A stretch of 64,000 bases of DNA from an uncultured Clostridia bacterium (GCA_947594095.1 CANQEA010000001.1:124001-188000); one strand, 5' to 3'; positions 50,564 through 58,289 are shown, counted from the stretch's first letter. Numbers and translations are program-made. The notes: a model not told the origin generated them from the sequence alone.

Positions 50564-51649
50564 ATGGTTTTCAGAGTAGTTTTAGGCTTAGTATTTGGGG
50601 TTTTATGCTTCGGCGGTATCATTGCACTCATTACAGGTATTGTAATGACTGATACTTGGGATGTCGGTGCAACAGTATGCAAGTGGGTAGGATCTGTAGC
50701 CGCATTGATTTTTGCAGTACTATTTTTGTGCATCCCGTGGTCCTTCCATACAGTAGATGCTGGTGAGGTTGCTGTTGTAAAGCATATGGGAGAAGTTGAA
50801 GGTACAAAAGGTGCTGGTACTTATTTTGATTTCTGGATGACGGATAAATATGAGTACTATGATGCCAAGGTACAGAATACAGATATTACCACACAAGCGT
50901 ATTCAAAAGATGCCCAGACAATGGATATTGCAATGACTGTTCAATTCCAAATCCAGCAGGATAAAGTTATTGATATTGCAACACAGTATGGTAATCTGAG
51001 TGCCTTGGAAAATAGAATTGAAAGTGTTGTTGCTGAGAGAACAAAGTCAGTTCTTTCCAAGTATTCAGCAATGGAAATTATTGAGAAGAGAGCTGAGATT
51101 TCTCCTGAAGTAGAACAGTTTGTTAAGGAAGCAATTGATGAAAGTTATTATGTAGATGTAACTACAGTTGTTCTTTCAAACATTGACTTTTCAGATACTT
51201 TTGAACAGACCGTTGAAGATAAGATGGTTGCTGAACAGAAGAAATTACAAGCTGAATATGAAAAGGAAAGAGCAATTATTCAAGCTGAACAGGAGCTTGA
51301 AGTTGCAAGGCTTGCAGCAGAAGCAGCAATTGCAAAAGCTGAAGGTGATGCACAAGCACAGCTATTAGCAGCAAAAGCTGAAGCAGATGCAATTAAGGCA
51401 AAGTCGATCGAAGTTGCACGTATGCTTGGATTCACTATCAAAGAAACACCTGTTATGGAAGAAAATGAAAGTGGTGAGCTTGTCCAGGTAGGTGTGAATT
51501 ATGAAATTGACTTTGAAGGTAAGACAGAGGTAGAGATCAAGGTTATTTCGGATTATTTGAGATATATTGAATATTTGGAAGCATGGGATGGTCAGTTGCC
51601 TGATGTCATGACAGGTGAGGGTGCTAATGTATTTGTGCCTTTTGAATAA
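50564..51649 (+). CDS. SPFH/band 7 (prohibitin-like) membrane protein
   Basis: Two N-terminal membrane helices (about 5-27 and 41-60) precede the SPFH domain, which starts at HTVDAGEVAVVKHMGEVEG (about 62-80) and includes YSKDAQTMDIAMTVQFQIQ. A long alanine/glutamate-rich coiled coil follows (about 220-300, EQELEVARLAAEAAIAKAEG). Such proteins form membrane microdomain cages. In phages they could alter the host envelope or affect superinfection. Part of a three-gene membrane unit with its own promoter and terminator. Confidence 0.9.
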   Translation: MVFRVVLGLVFGVLCFGGIIALITGIVMTDTWDVGATVCKWVGSVAALIFAVLFLCIPWSFHTVDAGEVAVVKHMGEVEGTKGAGTYFDFWMTDKYEYYDAKVQNTDITTQAYSKDAQTMDIAMTVQFQIQQDKVIDIATQYGNLSALENRIESVVAERTKSVLSKYSAMEIIEKRAEISPEVEQFVKEAIDESYYVDVTTVVLSNIDFSDTFEQTVEDKMVAEQKKLQAEYEKERAIIQAEQELEVARLAAEAAIAKAEGDAQAQLLAAKAEADAIKAKSIEVARMLGFTIKETPVMEENESGELVQVGVNYEIDFEGKTEVEIKVISDYLRYIEYLEAWDGQLPDVMTGEGANVFVPFE

Positions 51650-51664
51650 TTAAATAATTTTAAG

Positions 51665-51699
51665 ATATAGGAGAGGAAGTAATTCCTCTCCTATATTTC
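51665..51699 (+). terminator. Intrinsic terminator after the SPFH gene
   Basis: 14-bp perfect stem (51665-51678 and 51683-51696) with loop GTAA and T-rich tail. Confidence 0.85.
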
Positions 51700-51748
51700 T
51701 ACATATACATTTCTGGTATAGATAATTGATATATAGGAGGTGTTTATT

Positions 51749-52072
51749 TTGAAAATTATAGATATGCCAAGAGGTACAGGAAAGACATTTCAGTTAGCTA
51801 TTTTATCTGAGAAGTTAAATATTCCTATTGTTGTATGGAATGATGCGCTTACAGATATGCTTCAGCGACAGTATCCTCAAGCTCATTTTCTTTCATATAA
51901 TAAATATAAAAGAATGCCTGATAAGCCTCGCAAAATACTTGTTGATGAGTTTCCTCAAATATTGCAAGATGTATTCTCCAGCTCTGAAATAGTTGCAACA
52001 ACTTATTCTTCAGAGGAATACTATGCAGAAGAAGTGAAAGATTATTCATCATTGTTAGTTAACATGGGGTAA
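51749..52072 (+). CDS. Small P-loop ATPase-like protein, 107 aa
   Basis: MPRGTGKTF (about 5-13) is a Walker A motif; KILVDEFPQIL (about 60-70) reads as Walker B. It is too short for a full helicase or AAA domain and might be a minimal phage-specific NTPase. TTG 51749 is the start, 8 nt after AGGAGG. Confidence 0.7.
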   Translation: MKIIDMPRGTGKTFQLAILSEKLNIPIVVWNDALTDMLQRQYPQAHFLSYNKYKRMPDKPRKILVDEFPQILQDVFSSSEIVATTYSSEEYYAEEVKDYSSLLVNMG

Positions 52073-52076
52073 TTAA

Positions 52077-52295
52077 ATGAAACGAATGAATTGTAAGAAA
52101 TGCGGACATTGTGTATTTATAAGCGAAACAGGTACAGTAACTTGCAATGCTTTTTTAGATAAGGATGGTAATGTAAAGAAGCTTTTTTCTAGACCCTATG
52201 CTTGCATATTTTTCGAAAGCAAAAAGATGATAAAAAGAAGAAATAGAGAAGAACAATTAAAGGTAAATAAACTTCTTAAGGGATATAGTAAATGA
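52077..52295 (+). CDS. Zinc-binding small protein, 72 aa
   Basis: Cysteines in CKKCGHC...C...C in the first 45 residues suggest a zinc site, followed by a basic helix (KKMIKRRNREEQ). Function unknown. ATGA overlap with thyA. Confidence 0.65.
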   Translation: MKRMNCKKCGHCVFISETGTVTCNAFLDKDGNVKKLFSRPYACIFFESKKMIKRRNREEQLKVNKLLKGYSK

Positions 52296-53122
52296 GTAAA
52301 GCAGATGAAATTTTTATTAAAAACTGTAGAGATATTATAGATAATGGGGTTTGGGATACTGACCTTAAAGTAAGGCCTCATTGGGATGATGGTGTACCAG
52401 CACATACAGTTAAGAAATTTGGTATTGTTAATAGGTATAATCTACAAGAAGAGTTTCCTATTTTAACTTTAAGAAGAACAGCTTTTAAGTCCTGTATAGA
52501 TGAGTTACTTTGGATTTGGCAGAAAAAATCTAACAATATTCATGATTTGAAATCTCATATTTGGGATAGCTGGGCAGATGAAAATGGCTCAATAGGTAAA
52601 GCATATGGATACCAGCTTGGCGTTAAGCATCAATATAAAGAAGGAATGTTTGACCAGGTTGATAGAGTCTTATTTGATTTGAAAAATAACCCTGCAAGTA
52701 GAAGAATTTTAACTAATATCTATAACTTCCAGGATTTACATGAAATGGGCTTATATCCATGTGCATATTCTATGACATTCAATGTATCTGGAAATGTATT
52801 AAATGGTATCCTTAATCAACGTTCAAATGATATGCTAACAGCCAATAACTGGAATGTAGTTCAATATTCTATTCTTCTTATTATGATGGCACAAGTAAGC
52901 GGTTTAGTACCCGGAGAATTAGTACATGTTATTGCTGATGCCCATATTTATGATAGGCATATTCCCTTAACAGAAGAGGTACTTAAAAATGAGCCCAAAC
53001 CTGCCCCCAAACTTATTGTAGATCCTGATATTAAAAATTTCTATGATTTTACAGTAGATAGTTTTAAGTTAGAAGGTTATGAGCCAAATAAGTTTGATAA
53101 GAAAATTCCAGTTGCAATTTAA
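52292..53122 (+). CDS. thyA: Thymidylate synthase (ThyA)
   Basis: Methylates dUMP to dTMP. The catalytic Cys is in LYPCAYSMTF (about 156-165), and the dUMP-binding LNQRSNDMLTANNWNVVQY (about 177-195) keeps the Asn that selects dUMP over dCMP. HIYDRHIPL lies near the C-terminus (about 225-233), and the end PVAI is the conserved tail. Length 276 aa is typical of Bacillus-type ThyA. The cofactor would be recycled by the DHFR at 54784. Confidence 0.95.
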   Translation: MSKADEIFIKNCRDIIDNGVWDTDLKVRPHWDDGVPAHTVKKFGIVNRYNLQEEFPILTLRRTAFKSCIDELLWIWQKKSNNIHDLKSHIWDSWADENGSIGKAYGYQLGVKHQYKEGMFDQVDRVLFDLKNNPASRRILTNIYNFQDLHEMGLYPCAYSMTFNVSGNVLNGILNQRSNDMLTANNWNVVQYSILLIMMAQVSGLVPGELVHVIADAHIYDRHIPLTEEVLKNEPKPAPKLIVDPDIKNFYDFTVDSFKLEGYEPNKFDKKIPVAI

Positions 53123-53135
53123 GGATAAATAAGAA

Positions 53136-53363
53136 GTGGAGCCCGGAATAATTGTATTTCTTGCTATTTTTGGATACTTAATGTTTAATTGTATAGGTGG
53201 TGTTACAGCCATTGAGCTAGGATTTACGCCTAAAGAGATACATGAAAACACTCGTATGAGCATGCCTTTAAGTATTTTCTTATTTATTGTTCTGCACCTT
53301 GTATTCTTTGTTATGTATATTTTTGTTGATTTGATATGGTTTGCAAATAGAAAGAGGAAATAA
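53136..53363 (+). CDS. Small membrane protein, two TM segments, 75 aa
   Basis: GTG start at 53136. Two hydrophobic helices (about 3-24 and 45-69) and a basic end. Function unknown. Confidence 0.65.
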   Translation: MEPGIIVFLAIFGYLMFNCIGGVTAIELGFTPKEIHENTRMSMPLSIFLFIVLHLVFFVMYIFVDLIWFANRKRK

Positions 53364-53364
53364 A

Positions 53365-53652
53365 ATGAAAGAAATGACAGAAAAAGAAGTAAAGAAACCC
53401 TCCACTATGGATATCTCCCACATCAGGATAGAAGCCCTGGAGGGTTTAGACCCTGATTTACGCTATCTTCTTTATGTAAACGCAAAGGGTGATGATGGAA
53501 ACCTCATGGATAGAAAATCTTTTGTAGATGCTTTGACTGGATTGCAGGAATGGTTAAGAAGTGTAGGCATTCAAGCTATTTTAATTCCAGTAACAGGTAG
53601 AGATGATGATCTTAAGATTAAAGCAGTGGAGATAGAAAAAGGTGGAATCTGA
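53365..53652 (+). CDS. Hypothetical protein, 95 aa
   Basis: Start ATG 53365 with AGAGGAAA upstream. Contains LLYVNAKGDDGNLMDRKSFVD and ends overlapping the radical SAM gene's GTG start. Function unknown. Confidence 0.65.
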   Translation: MKEMTEKEVKKPSTMDISHIRIEALEGLDPDLRYLLYVNAKGDDGNLMDRKSFVDALTGLQEWLRSVGIQAILIPVTGRDDDLKIKAVEIEKGGI

Positions 53653-54436
53653 TTACTCTAATATATCAATTTATTTTGAATGCTGCTTAACTCATCATTG
53701 TAATCTAAACTGTGCTTGCTGTGATCATTTTTGCCCTATTGCTGAAGAATGGTACTTAGATATAGATAAATTTGAGAATGACTTAAAGGCAATTCAAAAG
53801 CTCTTTCCTAATAAAGTAGATCAAATTAGGTTAACAGGAGGTGAGCCTACACTACATCCCAAAGTAGAAAAATTTTTTGGTATTACTAGAAAATATTTTC
53901 CAGAAGCTGAAATTCTTCTTTATACAAATGGGTTACTTCTTAAAAGTATAAAAGATAGTTTTTGGGCAGAGTGTAATAAAAATAATATTAAATTATCTAT
54001 TACTCAATATCCTATTAGTATGGATTATGAAGAATTAGAAAAGCTAATTCATTCATATAATGTGGAATTGCAATGGAGTAATGGTGCTGAACAAAAGCAA
54101 ATGTGGCATTTTCCTTTAGATGTTACAGGAAGTCAAAATGCTGAAGAAAGCTATGATGAATGTTACCACGGGCATTCTTGCATTGAGCTATACGAAGGTA
54201 GACTTTATCCTTGCAGTATAATTCCTCATATGCAAGAATATGAGAAGAAATATTTGGTAAAAATGTTAGGAAATGAATATTCCAATTTTGGTATAAATAT
54301 TCATGATCCTGCAATAACTGCAGAAGATGTTGTTGAATTTTTAATTACGCCACCAGGCGCTTGTAAATATTGTAATGTTAAGTGTAGAGAAATAGTACCT
54401 TATGCTAAATCAACACAAAATAAAAAGGAATGGTGA
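53642..54436 (+). CDS. Radical SAM protein with C-terminal Cys cluster
   Basis: CNLNCACC (about 20-27) is the CX3CX2C radical SAM motif, LTGGEPTLH (about 64-72) binds SAM, and the C-terminal part has further Cys (GHSCIELYEGRLYPCS about 180-195; CKYCNVKC about 239-246), like SPASM-type auxiliary cluster sites. It is distinct from QueE. Such enzymes modify peptides, nucleosides or sugars; the substrate is unknown. It lies between thyA and DHFR, so a nucleotide or DNA modification role is possible. GTG start at 53642. Confidence 0.85.
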   Translation: MESDYSNISIYFECCLTHHCNLNCACCDHFCPIAEEWYLDIDKFENDLKAIQKLFPNKVDQIRLTGGEPTLHPKVEKFFGITRKYFPEAEILLYTNGLLLKSIKDSFWAECNKNNIKLSITQYPISMDYEELEKLIHSYNVELQWSNGAEQKQMWHFPLDVTGSQNAEESYDECYHGHSCIELYEGRLYPCSIIPHMQEYEKKYLVKMLGNEYSNFGINIHDPAITAEDVVEFLITPPGACKYCNVKCREIVPYAKSTQNKKEW

Positions 54437-54439
54437 TGT

Positions 54440-54763
54440 ATGGTAGACTTTGATAGTATCCCTATTGATAAATTTGATGCAGTGTGTGCTCAAAAATTGA
54501 CTAGGAAAGCAATTGATCTTATGGTAAGTGAAAAAGAAACTAAGGAATGGGTTATAAAAGTCAAGAAGAAAATTAAAGAAGCAGCAGAAAGAGGAGAATA
54601 TTATTGTGCATATTATTTTCCTGATGATCTTTCTTATGATATTATAGCTAGTGTTGTAAAAGATTTAAATGCTTCTTGGTTTTATACAGATTTTCATATA
54701 GCACATAATTATGAAAAATCTATAAGAATCTTATCTATTAAATGGAAAGAATTAAACAATTAA
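54440..54763 (+). CDS. Hypothetical protein, 107 aa
   Basis: Alpha/beta protein (VIKVKKKIKEAAERGEYYCAY). An overlapping alternative ATG is at 54436. Function unknown. Confidence 0.65.
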   Translation: MVDFDSIPIDKFDAVCAQKLTRKAIDLMVSEKETKEWVIKVKKKIKEAAERGEYYCAYYFPDDLSYDIIASVVKDLNASWFYTDFHIAHNYEKSIRILSIKWKELNN

Positions 54764-54783
54764 AAAATAAGGGATAAATAGAA

Positions 54784-55308
54784 ATGAACGCAATTGTTTG
54801 TGTAGATAAAAATTGGGGTATTGGAAAAAATGGAAGCCTTCTCTTTAATATTCCTGAAGATATGCAAAGCTTTGTTATCAATACTCTTGGTAAGCCTGTA
54901 ATTACGGGACTAAATACTTTGCATTCTCTACCAGGTGGTAAACCTCTAAAGAATAGATTGAATATAGTTATTGCACCCGAAGATGAAAAACTACCAGAAG
55001 GCGTAGTTCATGTAACAAACATAAGAGAGCTGTCAGACTACCTTACCGAAAATGATCTTACAGATAAAGCAATGGTAATAGGCGGTGGGATGGTTTATAA
55101 TACTCTACTTCCCTTCTGTGACTATGCTCTTGTTACCAAGATTGACTTTAATGGTAAAGCAGATACGTTTATTAGAAATCTGGATGATCTTGATGAAGGC
55201 TTTAAAGTACTTTACGAAACACCTAGTAGATATGTAGACGTAACAGGTGATGATGGTAATGGATATAAAGCTTCAATGAAATATATTGTATATAAAAATA
55301 TGCGATAA
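54784..55308 (+). CDS. folA: Dihydrofolate reductase
   Basis: NAIVCVDKNWGIGKNGSLLFNIPEDM (split here: residues 2-13 and 14-27) is the DHFR N-terminus with the GIG loop and catalytic acidic residue after the PED turn; KPVITGLNTL (about 37-46) and MVIGGGMVYN (about 98-107) are NADPH-binding segments. It regenerates tetrahydrofolate for ThyA. Length 174 aa is typical. Confidence 0.92.
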   Translation: MNAIVCVDKNWGIGKNGSLLFNIPEDMQSFVINTLGKPVITGLNTLHSLPGGKPLKNRLNIVIAPEDEKLPEGVVHVTNIRELSDYLTENDLTDKAMVIGGGMVYNTLLPFCDYALVTKIDFNGKADTFIRNLDDLDEGFKVLYETPSRYVDVTGDDGNGYKASMKYIVYKNMR

Positions 55309-55313
55309 AATAG

Positions 55314-55342
55314 TTGATCTTTTCTTCATTTTATATTATAAT
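55314..55342 (+). promoter_or_regulatory. Promoter TTGATC-17-TATAAT
   Basis: TTGATC 55314-55319 and TATAAT 55337-55342, spacer 17 nt, followed by TAGAAA. It drives the 55376 unit. Confidence 0.85.
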
Positions 55343-55375
55343 ATCTATAGAAATTAAGAGTGAGGTAAGAAAAAT

Positions 55376-55801
55376 ATGAAGATGAGTGAACAGGAATTTA
55401 AAGCCAAATTGGAAGCTTTACCTTGGACTTGTGATTACAATAAAAAGGTTGCTCAAGAAAGGCCCATTCGTGCTGAGTTTTATCAGGGCTTGGAGGTGGG
55501 TGATGGTGTTACTGTTCATTATTATTCTGATGCTGAAGCTTACACCATTATTAAGCGCACCAAGTGTAGTTTAACTCTTCAAAGAGATAAAGCAACGCTT
55601 AAGAAAGATTGCAAGCCTGAATTTGTTCCTGGTGGGTTTGGTGCTTGTTGTACCAACAATGAAGACTTGGAATATGGTTATGAAAGAGATCCAACTGGTA
55701 GTATTCTTACAGTGAGATGGAGCAATAAAGAGGGCGCTTTTATGTACCTGGGTAAGAAAGTTACAGCTGGTCGTCACGAATATTTTGATTATAATTTCTA
55801 A
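55376..55801 (+). CDS. Hypothetical protein, 141 aa
   Basis: First gene after the promoter, with GTGAGGTAAGAAAA before the start. GLEVGDGVTVHYYSDAEAYTII suggests a small beta-barrel (SH3- or KOW-like) unit. Function unknown. Confidence 0.7.
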   Translation: MKMSEQEFKAKLEALPWTCDYNKKVAQERPIRAEFYQGLEVGDGVTVHYYSDAEAYTIIKRTKCSLTLQRDKATLKKDCKPEFVPGGFGACCTNNEDLEYGYERDPTGSILTVRWSNKEGAFMYLGKKVTAGRHEYFDYNF

Positions 55802-55813
55802 GAGGTGATAAAG

Positions 55814-56209
55814 ATGCTGGATAAGAATGGTAATTGGCTTGAAGCAGGTGATTATGTCTGTTATCGTAACAAAGAATGCATAGTAGTTCAAATTGAAGAT
55901 AATTATATATGTGTTAATGCTATTGATGGATCTCTTTACAGTAGTCTTCGCGACAGCAGAGAAGTAAGCCTTATTAAGAAAAGTACAGATGCGCTTCTTA
56001 CCTATTACAAGTATCAGGGTTGTCCCAGTATAAGCTGCGCAACACTTGAAGCACTTCTCAAGCTTATTGCACCTTTTGAAGATAATTATCAAGAACCAAT
56101 TTACATTGAGGAAGTTCAACTTATAGTGGATAAGAAAGATTTAACCATTACTGAACAATCTGAAATTATTGGCTATGTAAAAGATGGCAGTTTTGTGAGA
56201 GTGAAGTAA
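55814..56209 (+). CDS. Hypothetical protein, 131 aa
   Basis: ATG 55814 with GAGGTGAT 5-12 nt upstream. The N-terminus GNWLEAGDYVCYRNKE looks like a small barrel as in the previous gene. Function unknown. Confidence 0.7.
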   Translation: MLDKNGNWLEAGDYVCYRNKECIVVQIEDNYICVNAIDGSLYSSLRDSREVSLIKKSTDALLTYYKYQGCPSISCATLEALLKLIAPFEDNYQEPIYIEEVQLIVDKKDLTITEQSEIIGYVKDGSFVRVK

Positions 56210-56211
56210 AA

Positions 56212-56400
56212 ATGGAAAAAGAATTAAAAGACTATACGTTCGAAGAAGCATTTCGATATTGCCGAGAACATACCAGTGAGATGTATTTTAACGATAAGGC
56301 TAAAGACTGTAGCGAGGGGTGCCCATTTGCAAATTTATGTGTTTACTTCTGGAAAGATGCTCCACTGAGCTGGAAAAATGTACTAAAAATCAAATCTTAA
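56212..56400 (+). CDS. Small Cys-containing protein, 62 aa
   Basis: CREHTSEMYF...CSEGCPFANLC suggests a small metal site. Function unknown. Confidence 0.65.
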   Translation: MEKELKDYTFEEAFRYCREHTSEMYFNDKAKDCSEGCPFANLCVYFWKDAPLSWKNVLKIKS

Positions 56401-56426
56401 AAACCTCATGAGGAAGAGAAACAGAT

Positions 56427-56705
56427 ATGGAAAAGCAATACTATTCAATTGTTAGGAAATATGACTACAATCCCTTTGCTTCAGATATTCTTGCTTACTG
56501 CGGAAATTTTTATCATGGATATATTTTCAGAAAAGATGAAGATGGTCCTACTCTTATTTACGATGCAGTATTTACAAGAGGTGATGAAGCATTAGAAAAT
56601 CTTAAAAGAGTAGGTAAAGCACTCAACTTAAATAGACTAATCAGACTTGGTATTTTCTCCTCACCTGAATATGAAGAAATCATTGAGAACATCTTCAAAA
56701 AATAA
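56427..56705 (+). CDS. Hypothetical protein, 92 aa
   Basis: Soluble protein ending directly at a TTGCTAAATTA motif. Function unknown. Last gene before the DGR locus. Confidence 0.7.
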   Translation: MEKQYYSIVRKYDYNPFASDILAYCGNFYHGYIFRKDEDGPTLIYDAVFTRGDEALENLKRVGKALNLNRLIRLGIFSSPEYEEIIENIFKK

Positions 56706-56725
56706 TTGCTAAATTATATGAAATA
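56706..56725 (+). promoter_or_regulatory. TTGCTAAATTA-type regulatory motif, copy 5
   Basis: TTGCTAAATTATATGAAATA starts one base after the previous stop codon. It is the only recognisable signal upstream of the DGR target unit. Confidence 0.65.
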
Positions 56726-56787
56726 TTACTACATCATTATTGTATAGTGTAGTGAAAAAAAAATAAAATAAAGGAGTCTTCTCTCAC

Positions 56788-56826
56788 ATGAAAAAGTTTA
56801 ATTTTTATGGGGGGGGGGGCATATAA
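56788..56826 (+). CDS. Leader peptide ORF spanning a poly-G tract (candidate)
   Basis: AAAGGAG lies 11 nt before ATG 56788. With the 11 G present here it encodes MKKFNFYGGGGI and stops at 56826. With 10 or 13 G, the frame would instead run through the hairpin at 56840-56874 and stop at TAA 56879-56881, sharing a base with the ATG of the DGR target gene. This geometry is what translational coupling needs. Expression is an inference. Confidence 0.5.
   Translation: MKKFNFYGGGGI
56809..56819 (+). repeat. Poly-G tract, 11 nt
   Basis: Eleven consecutive G inside the leader ORF. The local context TATGGGGGGGGGGGCA is the same as in the tract at 5995. Confidence 0.85.
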
Positions 56827-56839
56827 TATAAAAACACCA

Positions 56840-56874
56840 ACCTCCCTCGAGAATAAGATCTCTCCAAGGGAGGT
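56840..56874 (+). promoter_or_regulatory. RBS-sequestering hairpin of the DGR target gene
   Basis: ACCTCCCT (56840-56847) pairs perfectly with AGGGAGGT (56867-56874); an inner GAGA/TCTC pairing extends the stem. The 3' arm contains the Shine-Dalgarno AGGGAGG, 7 nt before ATG 56881, so the stem would block initiation. It could also act as a terminator, because CTTTTA follows. Confidence 0.7.
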
Positions 56875-56880
56875 CTTTTA

Positions 56881-57657
56881 ATGGCAGGTAATAATAGTAT
56901 ACAATTTTTAAGGGGTAGTGGACACAGTAGTAGTGCTCAATTGTTACCTGGTCAACCCTATTTTGATATGCAAAGTAATCAACTATTTATAGGTGGCCCT
57001 ACTAATACCCCTATAAACAGTGCAAATCCTGTGGGGAGCAGTATTAGGAGATATTGGGAAAATGTAGAAGCTAGTGGAGCAGTAAATGCAAAGCTAGGAG
57101 ACCGTGCATTTATAGAAACTGCAGATGGAAATATTTTACCTGCGCTTTGTGTTGATTCCAGCTATAGTGGAGGTACTACATGGCAAGTTTCATGGCATAC
57201 AAAACACAAAATAGCAGCTTCTTCAGCTACAACATGGGGAGGCACAGAACTATGTACTTGGCTAAATAGTACAGTTCTAAATTCACTCCCTGACTACCTT
57301 AAAAATAAAATCACTAGTGTGACTAAATCTTCAGGTGATGGTGATTCTGGTACTTCTTGTAAGCTCTGGGTACCTTCAGCGGAGGAAATTTGGGGAAAAG
57401 GTAATAATACATTTCCTTCATATGTGGTTAAAGATAGTAACTCCACACAATTTGGATACTATAAATGGTTATTAGAAGGAGATGAAACATCTACACAAAG
57501 CTCTAATTATAAACTTCAAAGTAATTCTTCTTCTTGGCTTCGTAATAGGTATGCGTCAGGGAGTTCGTACTGGTGTTGTTTGAGCTACAATGGTAGTTTG
57601 AACGGCACCTACGTGTATTATGAGTATAGTGTAGTTTTTTGCTTTTTAATTAGATAA
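56881..57657 (+). CDS. DGR target protein, tail-fibre/adhesin-like with C-type lectin fold
   Basis: 258 aa. The N-terminus (NSIQFLRGSG, LLPGQPYFDM, NQLFIGGPT) resembles phage tail-fibre anchor segments. From about residue 65 a domain begins (GDRAFIETADGNILPALCVD, WGGTELCTWLN, LWVPSAEEIWG) that resembles the DUF6273/C-type-lectin-like domains of many DGR targets. The last 40 residues (from SSWLRNRYASG) are the variable repeat, with diversified positions now Tyr, Cys, Ser, Gly and Thr. It most likely binds host surface receptors. Its start lies behind an RBS-blocking hairpin and a poly-G leader. Confidence 0.88.
   Translation: MAGNNSIQFLRGSGHSSSAQLLPGQPYFDMQSNQLFIGGPTNTPINSANPVGSSIRRYWENVEASGAVNAKLGDRAFIETADGNILPALCVDSSYSGGTTWQVSWHTKHKIAASSATTWGGTELCTWLNSTVLNSLPDYLKNKITSVTKSSGDGDSGTSCKLWVPSAEEIWGKGNNTFPSYVVKDSNSTQFGYYKWLLEGDETSTQSSNYKLQSNSSSWLRNRYASGSSYWCCLSYNGSLNGTYVYYEYSVVFCFLIR
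57544..57641 (+). repeat. DGR variable repeat (VR)
   Basis: 98 bp aligned without gaps to 58192-58289. There are 14 differences. Thirteen are at template adenines (57550, 57568, 57576, 57577, 57584, 57586, 57596, 57604, 57605, 57608, 57610, 57616, 57619); one is C to T at 57591 and silent. The last 22 bp are identical and serve as the IMH region. Confidence 0.95.
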
Positions 57658-57705
57658 ACAACGATATATCTATAATCTAAAAATCTATCATCTAATGGTG
57701 TAACT

Positions 57706-58158
57706 ATGAGCGTTATTAAAGAAAAAAGACAACCCTCAAACGTTGAGTTTATTAATAAAGCATATGAAATAGAGGTGGAAATAGAAAATATATCTATTAG
57801 AGTACCTCAAAGAAGAAGCCAACACATTTTTGCAAGAATAGAACAATTATCCTTTAATATTTTAGAAAATGTAAGAAAAGGAAATACAGTTTTTGTTAAT
57901 TGTAAGGAAGATTACTTTAGAAGACGTCAGTATATGCAATCGGCTTTAGAAGATACAAATGCTTTAATTACACAGCTTAGCGTAGCTCAGGAAGTCTTTT
58001 TAAGTAAGCTACCCAAAGAAAAACAAGTTAAAGATAGTACTTGGGGCAGTTTAATAACCAAAGTAACAGAAGAAATTAAATTATTGACTGAGATTATCAA
58101 GACTGATTATAATAGGTTTAAAAATTTTCAAAGTTATTTAGATTCTCCTGGTAATTAG
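57706..58158 (+). CDS. avd: Avd-like DGR accessory protein
   Basis: A 150-aa all-helical protein that begins with a basic segment (KEKRQPSNVEFINKAYEIE) and contains RVPQRRSQHIFARIEQLSFN, like the four-helix-bundle Avd proteins that form a positively charged pentamer and bring template RNA to the reverse transcriptase. Its position between target and template repeat is canonical. The call rests on fold, charge and context. Confidence 0.85.
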   Translation: MSVIKEKRQPSNVEFINKAYEIEVEIENISIRVPQRRSQHIFARIEQLSFNILENVRKGNTVFVNCKEDYFRRRQYMQSALEDTNALITQLSVAQEVFLSKLPKEKQVKDSTWGSLITKVTEEIKLLTEIIKTDYNRFKNFQSYLDSPGN

Positions 58159-58191
58159 TCATGATAAATTAATAAGTAGGAAACAGTCTGC

Positions 58192-58289
58192 AATAGGAAT
58201 GCGTCAGGGAGTTCGAACTGGTGTAATTTGAACAACAACGGTAATTTGAACAACAACAACGTGAATAATGAGTATAGTGTAGTTTTTTG
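58192..58289 (+). repeat. DGR template repeat (TR)
   Basis: Donor copy of the VR, in a non-coding gap between avd and the RT. Read in the VR frame it is packed with AAC/AAT codons (fourteen Asn) and then a TGA stop, the AAY design that gives DGRs wide amino-acid choice without stop codons. Thirteen of its adenines differ from VR. Confidence 0.95.

Noticed and set aside
51168..51368. 66-codon + strand frame inside the SPFH gene
   Set aside because: Out-of-frame shadow of the repetitive Ala/Glu/Gln coiled-coil coding region.
55571..56119. 182-codon open frame on the - strand
   Set aside because: Antisense to two well-supported + strand genes with RBS and promoter; composition is that of a shadow frame. 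The same applies to the - strand frames at 6533-6952 and 36301-36696.
58205..58225. GTTCGAAC in the template repeat resembling a tRNA T-loop
   Set aside because: No acceptor or anticodon stems fit around it. The same bases are explained by the VR/TR pair. No tRNA gene was recognised anywhere in the window.
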